A stretch of 64,000 nucleotides of DNA from Acidobacteriaceae bacterium (GCA_003134855.1 PLCS01000009.1:204327-268326), one strand, 5' to 3'. Counted from the first letter of the stretch, positions 27,606-36,594 are shown. Made by a program: numbers and translations. Notes: generated by a model not told the origin, from the sequence alone.

Positions 27606-27631
27606 AGCAGGGAATAGGGAATAGGGAACAG
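27606..27631 (+). repeat. Post-stop heptanucleotide array 5
   Basis: GGGAATA x2 then GGGAACA, starting 4-5 nt after the qor stop. Confidence 0.8.
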
Positions 27632-27641
27632 AAAGACAGCC

Positions 27642-27932
27642 ATGATAAGAACGATCAGATACGGAATAATGATTGGTGCATCAGTGGGAGCGAGTCTTGC
27701 AATCGTTCTTATCACACTGTCATCTATTCGTCCGTTCCCTTGGTATGCTAACGGGTATATTGATGAGCTGACATTCCGCCTGTGTCCACTTTTCATCTTG
27801 GAGTTCTGGAATGGGATACACAGTATGGCTTTGCTAGTTATTATTACGATTATCGGCAATGCCATTTTATACGGCATTGCGGGCGGGATTATCGCTGCTA
27901 TTGCGTCTCTTTACAAACGCATCTTTGTTTAG
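27642..27932 (+). CDS. Small membrane protein (96 aa), unknown
   Basis: Two hydrophobic spans (about 8-28, IMIGASVGASLAIVLITL; and 60-88, SMALLVIITIIGNAILYGIAGGIIAAI), with a polar loop between (RPFPWYANGYIDELTFRLC) and a short basic end. GC content is clearly lower than in qor and the sirtuin, suggesting acquired DNA. It lies between a heptad array and a hairpin repeat. No family recognised. Confidence 0.5.
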   Translation: MIRTIRYGIMIGASVGASLAIVLITLSSIRPFPWYANGYIDELTFRLCPLFILEFWNGIHSMALLVIITIIGNAILYGIAGGIIAAIASLYKRIFV

Positions 27933-27935
27933 TTT

Positions 27936-27974
27936 GGGTGCCCCAGGTCCCGATTCTGGGACCTGGGAAACCAC
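27936..27974 (-). repeat. Dispersed hairpin repeat (GGTCC stem)
   Basis: GGGTGCCCCAGGTCCC and GGGACCTGGGAAACCACC form the stem and flanks. It starts 4 nt after the small membrane gene stop. Confidence 0.8.
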
Positions 27975-28014
27975 CAACTTCCACTGCATTCGTTAATCTA
28001 TCGGAAAGAAGCCC

Positions 28015-28725
28015 ATGAGCAAGATCTCCATCAAACCCGACGATCATGTCTTCGTCCTCACCGGCGCGGGCATCAGCGCGGAGAGCGGGCTGCCGACCTT
28101 CCGCGCCTCCGACGGCCTGTGGGCCGGAGCAAGCGTCGAGGATGTCTGCACGCCGGAAGCCTGGCAGCGCAATCCCTGGCGCGTCTGGGAGTTCTACGCG
28201 GAGCGGCGCGCGGCTGGCGCTCTTGCCCAGCCGAATCCCGCGCACGTAGCGCTCGCCGAGTTAGAGGCAAAGCTCGGCTCCCACTTCTTTCTCTGCACGC
28301 AGAATGTGGACGACCTGCACGAGCGGGCCGGCTCGCGGCGTCTGCTGCACATGCACGGCGAATTGAGCAAGGCGCATTGCGAGCGGGACTGCGGACGGCC
28401 GCCGGTTGAGGATCGCGCGATCTATCAGAGTCTCGCAGAGGTGGGCCGCTGCCCGTGTGGCGGACGGCTGCGCCCGCACATCGTCTTCTTCGGCGAGATT
28501 CCACTGGAGATGGAGCGCATCGAAGAGGAGATTGCCAAGGCGACGCTGATGGTGGTGGTGGGCACTTCGGGGTCGGTCTATCCGGCGGCCGGCTTTGTGC
28601 ATTGGGCGCGGCAGTACGGCGCGCGCACCGTCTACGTGGGACCGGAGCCGCCGCTGAACGCCGCGGCCTTCACGAACGTGGTCGAGGGCAACGCCGGCGA
28701 AGCGCTGCCGGGATTGTTTGTATAG
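28015..28725 (+). CDS. cobB: Sir2-family NAD-dependent protein deacylase (class III, CobB/SIRT5-like)
   Basis: 236 residues. GAGISAESGLPTFR (17-30) binds NAD, TQNVD is at 95-99, and HMHGEL holds the catalytic His114. Zinc ligands are C122, C126, C146 and C148. Y61 and R64 in FYAERR reproduce the Y-x-x-R pair that lets class III sirtuins remove succinyl and malonyl groups. Cytoplasmic. In a cell handling acyl-CoA through the dehydrogenase/ETF genes here, deacylation would be apt, but no operon link exists. Convergent with the multihaem cytochrome. Confidence 0.93.
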   Translation: MSKISIKPDDHVFVLTGAGISAESGLPTFRASDGLWAGASVEDVCTPEAWQRNPWRVWEFYAERRAAGALAQPNPAHVALAELEAKLGSHFFLCTQNVDDLHERAGSRRLLHMHGELSKAHCERDCGRPPVEDRAIYQSLAEVGRCPCGGRLRPHIVFFGEIPLEMERIEEEIAKATLMVVVGTSGSVYPAAGFVHWARQYGARTVYVGPEPPLNAAAFTNVVEGNAGEALPGLFV

Positions 28726-28743
28726 GAACTAAAACTGAACTCC

Positions 28744-30012
28744 CTAACTCTCCAGCTTCTTGATATACAGCCAAAGACCAACCAGCATCAATCCGATGGC
28801 GATCAGGCAGATGCCCAGCCCGATGCGGCGATGGTTGCGCTCCACCATCGCGTCCTGGCCGGCTTTTTGGTTGGCGGAGGCGATCTTCATGCCCGCTTGA
28901 ATATCCTCATTCACCAGCGTCGGCTGGAAGGTATGAATCGTGACCCGCGCCTTGGTCAGCGAATCCACCGCTTGGTCCTGGCTGAGGCGAGCCTCGCTCA
29001 CCTCCATGCCGGAAGACTCGGCGAGTTTCAGCGACTGGTCGGCCTGCTTGATCGCTCCGTCCAACTGCGTCAGGTTGCTCAGAATATCCGCTCTTGCCTT
29101 ATCGCAATGGTCGCCGGGGGTATGGCACTTCATGCAGACGCCGCTGGGACCGGTGCCCAGCATCGCATCGGAGGGCATATGGATGGCGTGATTGCTGTGG
29201 CAGACGACGCAGCCGGGAAGGCCCTTATCCTGAAAGGCCTTGAAATGCGAGCTCTTTCCGTACATCTGGGCCTGGAAGGCGTGGCAGTTGGCGCAGACGT
29301 TCTGCACCTTATCCACTCCGGGGGGCGTCGCGCCATGGTTGCCATGGCAGGTGGTGCAGGTGGGCGCGCTCAGGTCGCCGCGCACCGCCATCGCGTCGTG
29401 GTGGACGCTGGTCGAGTACTGGGCAAACTGATCGGTGGGAATCCCGTACGGCTTCATGTACGCTGCGTCCGAGTGGCAGCGCGAGCAGGTCTGGGCCACG
29501 TTGACGGGGTTCACGGTGGAGCGCAGATCGCTTGGCGCCCTCAGATCGTGAACGCTATGGCAATCCGTGCAGACGGCAACCTTGGTGTCGCCCGCCGCCA
29601 GCCGCTTGCCGTGCATGCTGGTGTGGTACTGGTCTAGCTGGTCGGTGCGCAGGCTGGGATTGTACGTACGCATATAGGCCGGATTCGAGTGGCAGCTTCC
29701 GCACAATTGCGGAATCTGCTTGCGGTCGATCTTGCCCTTCCAGCCCGCCTTGCGGCTCATCGCCTGATCGGGATCGTAGCTGCTGTCGTCGCCGCCGTGG
29801 CAACTGACGCAGGTCAATCCCTTTTGCGCGTGAATGTCCTGGCTGAACTTCTCCGGAGTGACTTCCAGGCGCCCAGGCTCGGCGGAATGACAATCCAGGC
29901 AGGAGTTCACTGCCTGCCCATAGCCCAGGCACGCGGCAAGCGCGAGCAACCCGGCCAGAGCCGCCGCGCGGGCCGCGGTGAACCGCCGATACTTATTGTG
30001 CAAGATAGCCAT
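28744..30012 (-). CDS. Nine-haem membrane-anchored cytochrome c of a Rieske/cytochrome b operon
   Basis: About 422 residues with a signal peptide ([18 protein letters not shown]) and nine CxxCH sites (CLDCH, CVSCH, CGSCH, CTDCH, CSRCH, CTTCH, CANCH, CVVCH, CMKCH). Many extra His residues suit bis-His coordination. The C-terminal third is a helical stalk without haem sites, ending in a transmembrane span ([21 protein letters not shown]) and a short basic end. It takes the place of cytochrome c1 downstream of the Rieske and cytochrome b genes, overlapping the latter by 20 nt. ATG 30012 or GTG 30018 may start it. It should carry electrons from the b/Rieske core into the periplasm. Confidence 0.9.
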   Translation of the reverse strand: MAILHNKYRRFTAARAAALAGLLALAACLGYGQAVNSCLDCHSAEPGRLEVTPEKFSQDIHAQKGLTCVSCHGGDDSSYDPDQAMSRKAGWKGKIDRKQIPQLCGSCHSNPAYMRTYNPSLRTDQLDQYHTSMHGKRLAAGDTKVAVCTDCHSVHDLRAPSDLRSTVNPVNVAQTCSRCHSDAAYMKPYGIPTDQFAQYSTSVHHDAMAVRGDLSAPTCTTCHGNHGATPPGVDKVQNVCANCHAFQAQMYGKSSHFKAFQDKGLPGCVVCHSNHAIHMPSDAMLGTGPSGVCMKCHTPGDHCDKARADILSNLTQLDGAIKQADQSLKLAESSGMEVSEARLSQDQAVDSLTKARVTIHTFQPTLVNEDIQAGMKIASANQKAGQDAMVERNHRRIGLGICLIAIGLMLVGLWLYIKKLES

Positions 30013-31072
30013 AGACACTCATACCTACCACGTAAACAAGAGCAAAGATGGAGAGCCCGGTGATCCACGCTTTACTGCGCCCGGCTTTGTCATTCTCAAA
30101 GAACGGCAGCAGCATCCACAGCAATCCGACAAGGCTGCAACCGAGGATGCCCAGCACCTCGCCGTCCACGAACCAGACTTTGGACGGGATGAGCTTGAGG
30201 GTCTGGAACATGAAGAGGAAGTACCACTCCGGCTTGATTCCGGCCGGCGCGGAGATAAAGGGATCCGCCTTCGTGCTCAGGTTCCACGGAAAGAATGCCG
30301 CCAGCGCGCCCAGCACGCCCATCGCCACGTACCAGGCCATCATCTCCCGCAGCGCGAAGTTGGGAAAGAATTTCATCTCCCGCCGCGCCGAGGGATTCGC
30401 GATCCATTCCGCTTCTATCTTCGGCGGCACGCTCATGCCCTGGCGCTGCACAAAAAACAGATGCATCGCGATCAGCACGGTGACCAATCCAGGGAGCACG
30501 GCGACATGGAAGCCGAAGAATCGGGTCAGCGTGGCTCCGGTCACCTCCGGCCCACCGCGCAGAAAGATCATCATCGCCTTGCCGACGAAAGGAACCTGCC
30601 CGGCCATCTCGGTGCCCACCTTGGTGGCGAAGAAGGCCAGCGTGTTCCAGGGCAGCAGATAGCCGCTGAAGCCGAAGCCCATCACCAAAAAGAGCAGCAG
30701 CATCCCGGTGACCCAGGTCAGCTCCCTGGGTTTGCGATAGGCCTTGAGAAAGAGCACGCTGAACATATGCACAAAGGCCGTGAAGATCATCAGATTGGCC
30801 GCCCATGCATGGATGGAGCGGATCAGCCAGCCAAACTGCACGCGGGTCATGATGTACTGGACGCTCTCGTAAGCCTCGTTGGCGCCCGGACGGTAATACA
30901 GCAGCAGAAGAATTCCTGTCAGCACCTGGATGATGAAGAGGAAGAGCGTGACGCCGCCGAAAAAATACCAGTAGGAGAAGCGATGCGTGGGGACGGTCTT
31001 GTGCTTGAACGGGGCGATCAGCCCTTCCAGATCAAGCCGTTCATCGAGCCAGCGAATCAGAGAAGAGAGCAC
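29993..31072 (-). CDS. Cytochrome b of a bc-type quinol-cytochrome complex
   Basis: 359 residues with about eight membrane spans. Haem-ligand His pairs occur in [18 protein letters not shown] and [36 protein letters not shown] and the quinol-oxidation motif PEWY (in [12 protein letters not shown]) are present, so both Qo-site elements are retained. The start is GTG 31072, 2 nt after the Rieske stop. It would oxidise menaquinol or ubiquinol, passing one electron to the Rieske centre and one across the b haems. The usual c1 gene is replaced by a nine-haem cytochrome. Confidence 0.92.
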   Translation of the reverse strand: MLSSLIRWLDERLDLEGLIAPFKHKTVPTHRFSYWYFFGGVTLFLFIIQVLTGILLLLYYRPGANEAYESVQYIMTRVQFGWLIRSIHAWAANLMIFTAFVHMFSVLFLKAYRKPRELTWVTGMLLLFLVMGFGFSGYLLPWNTLAFFATKVGTEMAGQVPFVGKAMMIFLRGGPEVTGATLTRFFGFHVAVLPGLVTVLIAMHLFFVQRQGMSVPPKIEAEWIANPSARREMKFFPNFALREMMAWYVAMGVLGALAAFFPWNLSTKADPFISAPAGIKPEWYFLFMFQTLKLIPSKVWFVDGEVLGILGCSLVGLLWMLLPFFENDKAGRSKAWITGLSIFALVYVVGMSVYGYLAQ

Positions 31073-31074
31073 GG

Positions 31075-31539
31075 TCAGGCCTCCCGTTTCCGGCTGACGA
31101 CAATCTCGTCGCCGCGCTCGTGGACATCAAAGACAGTGAGCGGCCTGGGCGGAGGGCCGGAGACATTGCGGCCATTCAGATCGTAGATGCCGTTGTGGCA
31201 GGCGCACCAGATCTCGCGCAGATCGCTGCGATACTGCACCGTGCAGCCGAGGTGGGTGCAAGTGGCGGAGAGCGCGCGATAGGCGCCGTCGCTGCCCAGA
31301 ATCAACAGGCCGGGATGGCTGCCGAAGCGGAAGATCTTGCCGGAGTTCGGCTTCAAGTCGCCGGCCTTGGCCGCAACCACCTCATCCCCGCCCAGATCGA
31401 CCACTGCCGGAGGGACAAAATAGCGCAGCACCGGATAGAGGAAAGAAGCCAGGGAGGCGAGGATGCCGCCGCCCAGAAAGATTTCTATCGCGCGGCGGCG
31501 CGAAGCATCGTGAGGAGGAGGAGCCTGGTCAGCGCACAT
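31075..31539 (-). CDS. Rieske [2Fe-2S] protein
   Basis: 154 residues from ATG 31539, chosen for GGAGGTG 6 nt upstream. The longer frame lacks such a site. Twin-arginine-like basic start ([30 protein letters not shown]) with a membrane anchor, then cluster boxes CTHLGC and CACHNG, which hold the two Cys/His pairs. Box 2 reads CACHNGIYD where mitochondrial proteins have CPCHGS. First gene of the Rieske / cytochrome b / nine-haem cytochrome operon. Confidence 0.92.
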   Translation of the reverse strand: MCADQAPPPHDASRRRAIEIFLGGGILASLASFLYPVLRYFVPPAVVDLGGDEVVAAKAGDLKPNSGKIFRFGSHPGLLILGSDGAYRALSATCTHLGCTVQYRSDLREIWCACHNGIYDLNGRNVSGPPPRPLTVFDVHERGDEIVVSRKREA

Positions 31540-31694
31540 CCGACGCACCTCCCGCCGCAGTTGCCGGTCCCAAGACTCTCCATGCGTTATTACCGCTGAC
31601 CAATCGCCTCGTCCTCCCACCCTGAATGCTGACACAAAAATACCCGCGCAGCGCATCATTGTCAAAACGCTTCGCAGGCACGTTGTAATGGAAC
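31540..31694. other. Leader region of the Rieske operon
   Basis: Predicted untranslated leader of about 150 nt between the inferred start of transcription (near 31688) and the Rieske ATG. No repeat or hairpin of note was seen. The region beyond it, to 31962, holds the CRP-like site and one hairpin repeat and is otherwise empty. Confidence 0.35.
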
Positions 31695-31736
31695 ATTAGA
31701 AACTTCACGGGTGTCCAGTCTGTGATGCAGATCACT
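31695..31736 (-). promoter_or_regulatory. CRP/FNR-family site and -10 box of the Rieske operon
   Basis: TGTGATGCAGATCACT (31721-31736) is a TGTGA-N6-TCAC palindrome. On the minus strand TCTAAT (31700-31695) lies with its centre 31 nt from the palindrome centre. The same spacing occurs at 47521-47562. This geometry fits class II activation, near -41. Confidence 0.6.
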
Positions 31737-31864
31737 TCGAGAATGATCAAAGAGCCGGGGTTTCAGCGTGGGAAACAGGAAAGACCAAGCCAAAACGAAC
31801 GAAAAAACAGACGCGCCAGCCAGCCCGTCCGTTTTTATTGTTCGGCCCTTGATTACAAATGCTC

Positions 31865-31910
31865 CGTGCCCCATCCATTCCGCGTTCTGTGCGGAATGGG
31901 TGGGAGGCCA
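31865..31910 (-). repeat. Dispersed hairpin repeat (ATTCCGC stem)
   Basis: CGTGCCCCATCC and GTGGGAGGCCA flanks around CATTCCGC / GCGGAATG. Confidence 0.7.
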
Positions 31911-31962
31911 TTGACACTGTTAAAGTGCCGGATCAATAAGGCCGGGAGTTTGGATGGAAGGT

Positions 31963-32283
31963 CTACTTCTGCAGCGTGCGGATGTACGCCACAACGGACT
32001 TGATCTGATCGTCGCTCAGCTTGCCCGCATAAACCGGCATCTTGTTCTTGCCGCTCTTGATGATGGCGATCATTTGCGCGTCCGTGGCCTTGACGACCGC
32101 CGGGTCCTTGAAAGAGGCGGCCTTCATCGCCTTGCCGGCCGGGGTGGCGCCCAGGCCGTCCGCGCCGTGGCACATGAGGCACTTCGCTTTGTAGGTGTCC
32201 GCGCCCGCGCCTTGCGCAAACGCCGGAGCGGCGATGGATGCCGCAAGGCAAAGAATGGCAGCACATTTGAGGTTCAATTTCAC
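31963..32283 (-). CDS. Small monohaem cytochrome c (class I)
   Basis: 106 residues from GTG 32283, decided by GGAG 7 nt upstream. Signal peptide KCAAILCLAASIAAPAFAQG, single haem site CLMCH, axial Met within KNKMPVYAGKLSDDQI, and the C-terminal helix SVVAYIRTLQK. A soluble periplasmic electron carrier. It is a close paralogue of the cytochrome at 47642-47962, sharing ADTYKAKC-MCHGADGL and the C-terminal segment. It likely takes electrons from the adjacent multihaem complex. Confidence 0.9.
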   Translation of the reverse strand: MKLNLKCAAILCLAASIAAPAFAQGAGADTYKAKCLMCHGADGLGATPAGKAMKAASFKDPAVVKATDAQMIAIIKSGKNKMPVYAGKLSDDQIKSVVAYIRTLQK

Positions 32284-32812
32284 TGGAAAGCTCCTTGGGG
32301 CCAGGATTTCAATTTGGCTTTCCCGGCTCGCATCAGTATACCCCGGTCGCCTCCACGGTGGATGTTCTCTGCGCGCATTCCGTTCAAAGCGGCTCGCCAA
32401 GGCCCCGCAGGATCAAATCGCTCCTGTGAACTTGTTGAATCACTCTGGTTTTGTATCAGTCGTACACCGGCGTTGCCGACCCGCGATGGGATGAAACACT
32501 CTGCGACATTTCTCCCGGAGGGAGAAAGTGAGAATAGCCCAGGCCGGGGTCCCCGCGGACTCGGGGTCCCCGGCAAGCGATCTTTGCTTGTTGGGGTGAA
32601 GGGACAGGTCTTCGTCCGTGGGGTGGAGAACAAGCGCAGCGCAGTCCTGGGTCAGCGGTCATTCCCATCCCCCCCGCCCCGTAAGGCCGGGATGAATAGG
32701 CTGGATAAAGTTCATGCCAAGGCGAAAAAACATCAACCGAGAATCGTTGCTGGCGACTTCGGCGTTTGCCGGGACCGATCAGGCTGCTGGCCTATTATCC
32801 AAGCTGAATGAG
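32284..32812. other. Gene-free stretch upstream of the copper-ATPase remnant
   Basis: Over 500 nt without a supportable gene. It contains a GGGGTCCCCG direct pair near 32550-32575 and a GGCCGG hairpin near 32690. Composition is mixed and frames are broken, consistent with decayed DNA. Confidence 0.4.
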
Positions 32813-33025
32813 CGCATTGGGCTGTTCTCGATCGTTCACCTCGCCGCCCGTGAGAATCTGTTCTTCGCCTTCGTCTCCAACGCCGTCGGAGTACCGCTTG
32901 CGGCGGGTGTGCTGTTCCCTACGTTCTGACTGCTTCTGAACCCGATGATCGCCTCGGCTGCCATGAGTTTTAGATCTGTCTCGGTGATCGCCATTGCGCT
33001 GAGGCTGTGTGTAACCAGGCTATAG
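32813..33025 (+). pseudogene. C-terminal remnant of a heavy-metal P1B-type ATPase (CopA-like)
   Basis: The frame from 32813 reads RENLFFAFVSNAVGVPLAAGVLFPTF, a stop (TGA 32927-32929), then in the same frame LLLNPMIASAAMSFRSVSVIAIALRL. These are the last two membrane helices of CopA-type copper ATPases, where a Gly is expected at the stop position. One base change (GGA to TGA) explains it. Nothing of the ATPase body is left upstream, so this is a decayed fragment. The linked YHS and Met-rich genes support a former metal-resistance locus. Confidence 0.8.
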
Positions 33026-33213
33026 CCGCTTTTAGTTGATCTGAGCATTCCTGACCGGACTTGGGCCCATCTGAACTGAGAAGGTTTCAAACAGAACCGT
33101 TCGCGGACGAAATGAGGTCTTCAGGACGAGTAGAAAAAGCGATGCTGAAGACTTCCAACCAATCAGTGAACCGCAATCCGCGCAGGATTGAGAACCCCTA
33201 AGGAGATGAAGCA
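33026..33213. other. Intergenic region between ATPase remnant and Met-rich gene
   Basis: About 190 nt with no frame of note. It ends in AAGGAG, the ribosome site of the Met-rich gene. Confidence 0.3.
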
Positions 33214-33654
33214 ATGAGGATGAAGAAACTGCTTTTCGTATCGGCCATTGCACTGTTGCTAGCCAACTTTCACGGTGCATCACTGCAAGCCCAGGATGTA
33301 ATGCCGAGTTCCGGCACGGACATGAAGGACATGAAGCCGCAAATGGAACAGATGCATGCGCAGATGGAGCAGATGCGCACGCAGATGGTTCAGATCCAGG
33401 CTCTCATGAAGGACGCCATGGATAAAATGGCTGCCGCCGACGCCGCTATGAAGACCCATATGGAGACAGAACAAGCCAGCATGAAGAGCCAAATGGCCTT
33501 GCAGCAGGCGGTGATTGACCATTTGCAAACTATGGATGACCATATGCAGTCCATGCGCGACCATATGGACATGAAACCTGATGCAATGGACATGCACAAG
33601 AAAACCGGGATGAAGATGAAGAAGGAAAAAGGAATGATGGGCGATCAGAAATAG
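33214..33654 (+). CDS. Methionine-rich exported protein
   Basis: 146 residues from ATG 33214, with AAGGAG 8 nt upstream. Signal peptide (KKLLFVSAIALLLANFHGASLQAQ), then a long helical region with Met about every third to fourth residue (MKDMKPQMEQMHAQMEQM), many M-x-x-M and H-M pairs, and a Lys/Met-rich end. No Cys. Such Met-rich periplasmic chains often bind Cu(I). Together with the YHS protein and the copper-ATPase remnant this suggests copper or silver handling. No named family recognised. Confidence 0.65.
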   Translation: MRMKKLLFVSAIALLLANFHGASLQAQDVMPSSGTDMKDMKPQMEQMHAQMEQMRTQMVQIQALMKDAMDKMAAADAAMKTHMETEQASMKSQMALQQAVIDHLQTMDDHMQSMRDHMDMKPDAMDMHKKTGMKMKKEKGMMGDQK

Positions 33655-33713
33655 ATGGCCCCGGCAGAATTGAAACGCAATGAAACCGAAGTCAAGAACC
33701 CAAGGAGATCCAT

Positions 33714-33914
33714 ATGAGCAGCACAACAGTTGTGAAAGATCCAGTTTGTGGCATGGACATTAATACGGCTTCGGCCGCGCAACACACCGAGCACGCTGGG
33801 CAGACATATTACTTCTGTTGCTCCAAGTGCAAAGAGAAGTTCGATCATAATCCAGCGCAATACCTTGGCAAGAATGCTGCTGCGCCGAAGAGCGCCTGTG
33901 GCTGCTGCAGCTAG
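33714..33914 (+). CDS. YHS-domain metal-associated protein
   Basis: 66 residues. KDPVCGMDINTASA and GQTYYFCCSKCKEKFDHNPAQYL are the YHS signature (V-C-G-M, then F-C-x-x-C) seen fused to, or beside, copper ATPases. The tail adds CGCCS, giving more thiol ligands. AAGGAG lies before ATG 33714. Likely a cytoplasmic metal-binding or metallochaperone-like protein, left at a locus whose ATPase has decayed. Confidence 0.85.
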   Translation: MSSTTVVKDPVCGMDINTASAAQHTEHAGQTYYFCCSKCKEKFDHNPAQYLGKNAAAPKSACGCCS

Positions 33915-33965
33915 GCAGATCGATGGATAGCCAATGATCGGAGAGGAACCTTGGGGACGCGGCAC

Positions 33966-35579
33966 ATGGATACAATGATCGAACCGGAGAAGAGCAGCCT
34001 GCGGCGAGCGGCTCCGCGTCTCATGCAAATCCTGCGCGTACTGGCCCGACGCAAGTTCCTGATGGCACTGTTTGGCAAGGGACATTGGCCGCCGCCGAAG
34101 CAGGTGCGGGAGACCTTCGAGGAACTGGGTCTGACTTTTCTCAAATTCGGACAGGTGCTCGCGATGCGTCGCGATCTGCTGCCAGACGCCTACATAAAAG
34201 AGCTGGAGTTGCTGCACGACCATTTGCCGCCGATGGGCTTTGACACGGTGCGCGCGACGGTCGAAGCCGAACTGGGCGCGCCATTGACGGAGTTGTTCTC
34301 GTCGTTCAGCAAAACGCCGTTAGCTGCTGCCACCATCGCGCAGGTGCACAAGGCAACAATGCACGGAGGGCGCCATGTGGCCGTGAAGGTGCAGCGTCCC
34401 GGCCTTAAAGCGATGATCTCGAAGGATATTGCGGCGCTGACTTATCTGGTGGCGCTGGGAGACAAGCTCTCTTCGCGTCTGCGCGCGCTTGACCTTCCTG
34501 TTGTGGTGCATGAATTTGCCAACACTCTGAACCGGGAAATCGACTTCACTCGTGAAGCGCGCTCGATAATTCTCATTCGCGGCGCGCTGGCAGATGTCCC
34601 CGATCTCTGGATTCCGGATGTAGTGGCGGAGTATTCGAGGAAAACCGTGCTCACGATGGAGTACTCGGCCGGCGAGCGCGTGGATCTTTACGCCAAGCTG
34701 CACGCGGAAGCGATGCCGCGGGTGATCAACACCCTTGTAAAGCTGATGCTGCAATCGATCTTCGAAGAAGGGGTGTTCCACGCCGACCCTCATCCCGGCA
34801 ATATCTTCGTTCTGCCCGACGGGCGGCTCTCCCTTCTGGATTTCGGGATGACGGGCGACCTTGACGACCCGATGCGCGAATCGCTGATACTCCTGCTCGA
34901 AGCGGTTGTCAAAGGCGATGCGCGGGCCGCCACAGAGGCTTACCTCGAAATGGCGCCGGCAAGCGAAGAAGTCAACCGTGCAGCGCTTTTGGTGGACATC
35001 AAGACCACGCTCTATGAAGTCGGCAAGAGCGACCTGGCGAATGTTTCAATCGGGGATGCGTTCGAGTCGCTGCTGCATGCCGGAACCCGGAACGGAGTCC
35101 ACAATCCAGGCGAGTTTTTCCTTCTGACACGCGCTTTCGTTCTCCTGGAATCGCTCGTGAGCCTACTCGCTCCGGACCATAACTACATGGAATCGTTTCG
35201 CGAAGAGATCTCACGCCTGACCGCGAAGCACTTTTCGCCGGGCCGGATAAGACAAAAAACAACCAAGCTTATGCGCGAACTGGAGCGCTTGGTAGAAGAT
35301 GCGCCCGGCGACACGCGACGCATTCTCCGGCGCATCGCCGAAGGCAATCTGGGCCGGCTTCCGAGTTTGGAAGCCCTGGGAGGTCGCTTAAGCCGTAACC
35401 TGGGGCGGCTCACGGGCGCCATCGCTTTCGCTGCTCTTGTGATCGGCGGTTCAATGCTGTTGATGACTCCGATGAGCAGTTGGCACGATATTCTCGGCGA
35501 AGCCATGCTTATCAGCGGGATTGTCGGCATGCTTATTACCGGTATAGGTGCATTGCGTCGCGACAACAGCCAGGGTTGA
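33966..35579 (+). CDS. UbiB/ABC1/AarF-family atypical kinase
   Basis: About 537 residues. Family elements: GLTFLKFGQVLAMRRDLLP (the KxGQ motif), AAATIAQVHKA, VAVKVQRPG, EIDFTREA, FHADPHPGNIFVLPDG and LSLLDFGMTG (metal-binding Asp). Two C-terminal membrane spans (AIAFAALVIGGSMLLM and LISGIVGMLITGIGAL). Members support quinone biosynthesis, which suits the quinone-linked enzymes in the window. ATG 33966 is used. A TTG at 33951 sits closer to GAGAGG and may be the true start. Confidence 0.9.
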   Translation: MDTMIEPEKSSLRRAAPRLMQILRVLARRKFLMALFGKGHWPPPKQVRETFEELGLTFLKFGQVLAMRRDLLPDAYIKELELLHDHLPPMGFDTVRATVEAELGAPLTELFSSFSKTPLAAATIAQVHKATMHGGRHVAVKVQRPGLKAMISKDIAALTYLVALGDKLSSRLRALDLPVVVHEFANTLNREIDFTREARSIILIRGALADVPDLWIPDVVAEYSRKTVLTMEYSAGERVDLYAKLHAEAMPRVINTLVKLMLQSIFEEGVFHADPHPGNIFVLPDGRLSLLDFGMTGDLDDPMRESLILLLEAVVKGDARAATEAYLEMAPASEEVNRAALLVDIKTTLYEVGKSDLANVSIGDAFESLLHAGTRNGVHNPGEFFLLTRAFVLLESLVSLLAPDHNYMESFREEISRLTAKHFSPGRIRQKTTKLMRELERLVEDAPGDTRRILRRIAEGNLGRLPSLEALGGRLSRNLGRLTGAIAFAALVIGGSMLLMTPMSSWHDILGEAMLISGIVGMLITGIGALRRDNSQG

Positions 35580-35977
35580 CGCCGAGAGCCGCCAGCTTTG
35601 GCGGGCCCCACCCCTCACACTCCGGGTGTCCCAGGTCCCGTCTCTGAGACCCGGGATAGCAAGAACCCAGACCTCAGTCTCATTGGATACACGAACCTCG
35701 GCCTACGCTAAATCGCCAAGGCGGTTTTCGAGGAGCAGATCGGTACCGGCTTGTCGGCCAGCGTTCATCGATTTGCACCAGATGAATCTCAAGGTCCGCC
35801 CATTTCATGAAGGGAGGGCTTGGCCTGCACCGGACGGTGATCGCCCAGGTCAATTGCCGGGTTGTCAACCACCGGGGAACCAACCCATCACCAAAGAACC
35901 ATCGCGCAGACCGGATACAACATTCATGGATCATGCCCTGCGAGGAATCGGAAAACCCTGGGCAGGCGTCGCCGTAA
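35580..35977. other. Gene-free stretch with a degenerate hairpin repeat
   Basis: Nearly 400 nt. Apart from the repeat at 35623-35660 I see no supportable gene. A short minus-strand frame (35680-35934) is basic and Trp-rich without a recognisable domain, and looks like chance or heavily decayed coding sequence. Confidence 0.4.
35623..35660 (-). repeat. Degenerate dispersed hairpin repeat (GGTCC stem)
   Basis: GGGTGTCCCAGGTCCC with GAGACCCGGGATAGC. Flanks and stem are recognisable but eroded. A second eroded copy lies at 36777-36812. Confidence 0.55.
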
Positions 35978-36355
35978 TCAAACCAGAATCACCAGCTCGC
36001 TGTACTGCTTGAGTTGCGGATCGACGGTAACCAGATGCAGCGGCTCGCTGATGGCCTGAGCAATGAGAATTCGGTCAAAGGGATCGGCGTGATGGATCGG
36101 CAAGTCGGCTACAAGGATAGCGTGCTTGAAAAGGACCGGCAACTCCTGGAAACCGCTCTCATCGAAACGTTCGAGGAGTTCCTGAGGGTCGGCCTTCATC
36201 TTGCCCAGGCGAACCTTGATCGCGATCTCCCAGATGGAGGCCGAAGAGACAAAAATCTCCTCGGCTTCATCAATCAGCTTGAGGGCCAACTTGGACAGCC
36301 GCCCTCGCTCAAAAAACGACCAGTAGAGAATATGCGTATCGAACAGGAGGCGCAT
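35978..36355 (-). CDS. vapC: PIN-domain toxin paired with a Phd/YefM antitoxin
   Basis: 125 residues. RLLFDTHILYWSF (first Asp), SSASIWEIAIKVRLGKM (conserved Glu) and HHADPFDRILIAQA (Asp pair) define a PIN nuclease of the subgroup that goes with Phd-type antitoxins. Its ATG shares one base with the antitoxin stop (TAATG), so translation is coupled. RNase activity is inferred from the family. Confidence 0.9.
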   Translation of the reverse strand: MRLLFDTHILYWSFFERGRLSKLALKLIDEAEEIFVSSASIWEIAIKVRLGKMKADPQELLERFDESGFQELPVLFKHAILVADLPIHHADPFDRILIAQAISEPLHLVTVDPQLKQYSELVILV

Positions 36356-36594
36356 TATCGACCCTCAAACTGCGCCAGAATCTCGTCGGGAAGTGGAGCA
36401 TCGAAATCATCCGCGATCCAGCCTTTCCCCTCCAGTAAACCTAGGCTGTACTTCCGTTTCTCTTTCTGATGCAGGCTGGTCAGCCGCGCCACCGGGTGGC
36501 CCGAGCGGGCGATCACCACATCGGTGCCGCTGGAGGCCAGGTCAACGAGCTTGGAAAGCTGGCTCTTGGCTTCGTAGATGTTCACGGTGGGCAT
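36355..36594 (-). CDS. Phd/YefM-family antitoxin
   Basis: 79 residues. TVNIYEAKSQLSKLVDLASSGTDVVIARSGHPVARL is the Phd/YefM DNA-binding fold. The C-terminal half (LLEGKGWIADDFDAPLPDEI) is the toxin-blocking acidic segment. Starts 18-30 nt downstream of the palindrome at 36612-36625, the likely autoregulatory operator. Confidence 0.9.
   Translation of the reverse strand: MPTVNIYEAKSQLSKLVDLASSGTDVVIARSGHPVARLTSLHQKEKRKYSLGLLEGKGWIADDFDAPLPDEILAQFEGR

Noticed and set aside
35680..35934. Transposase fragment on the minus strand
   Set aside because: Trp- and Arg-rich residues suggested it, but no DDE-type motif or repeat ends could be found.
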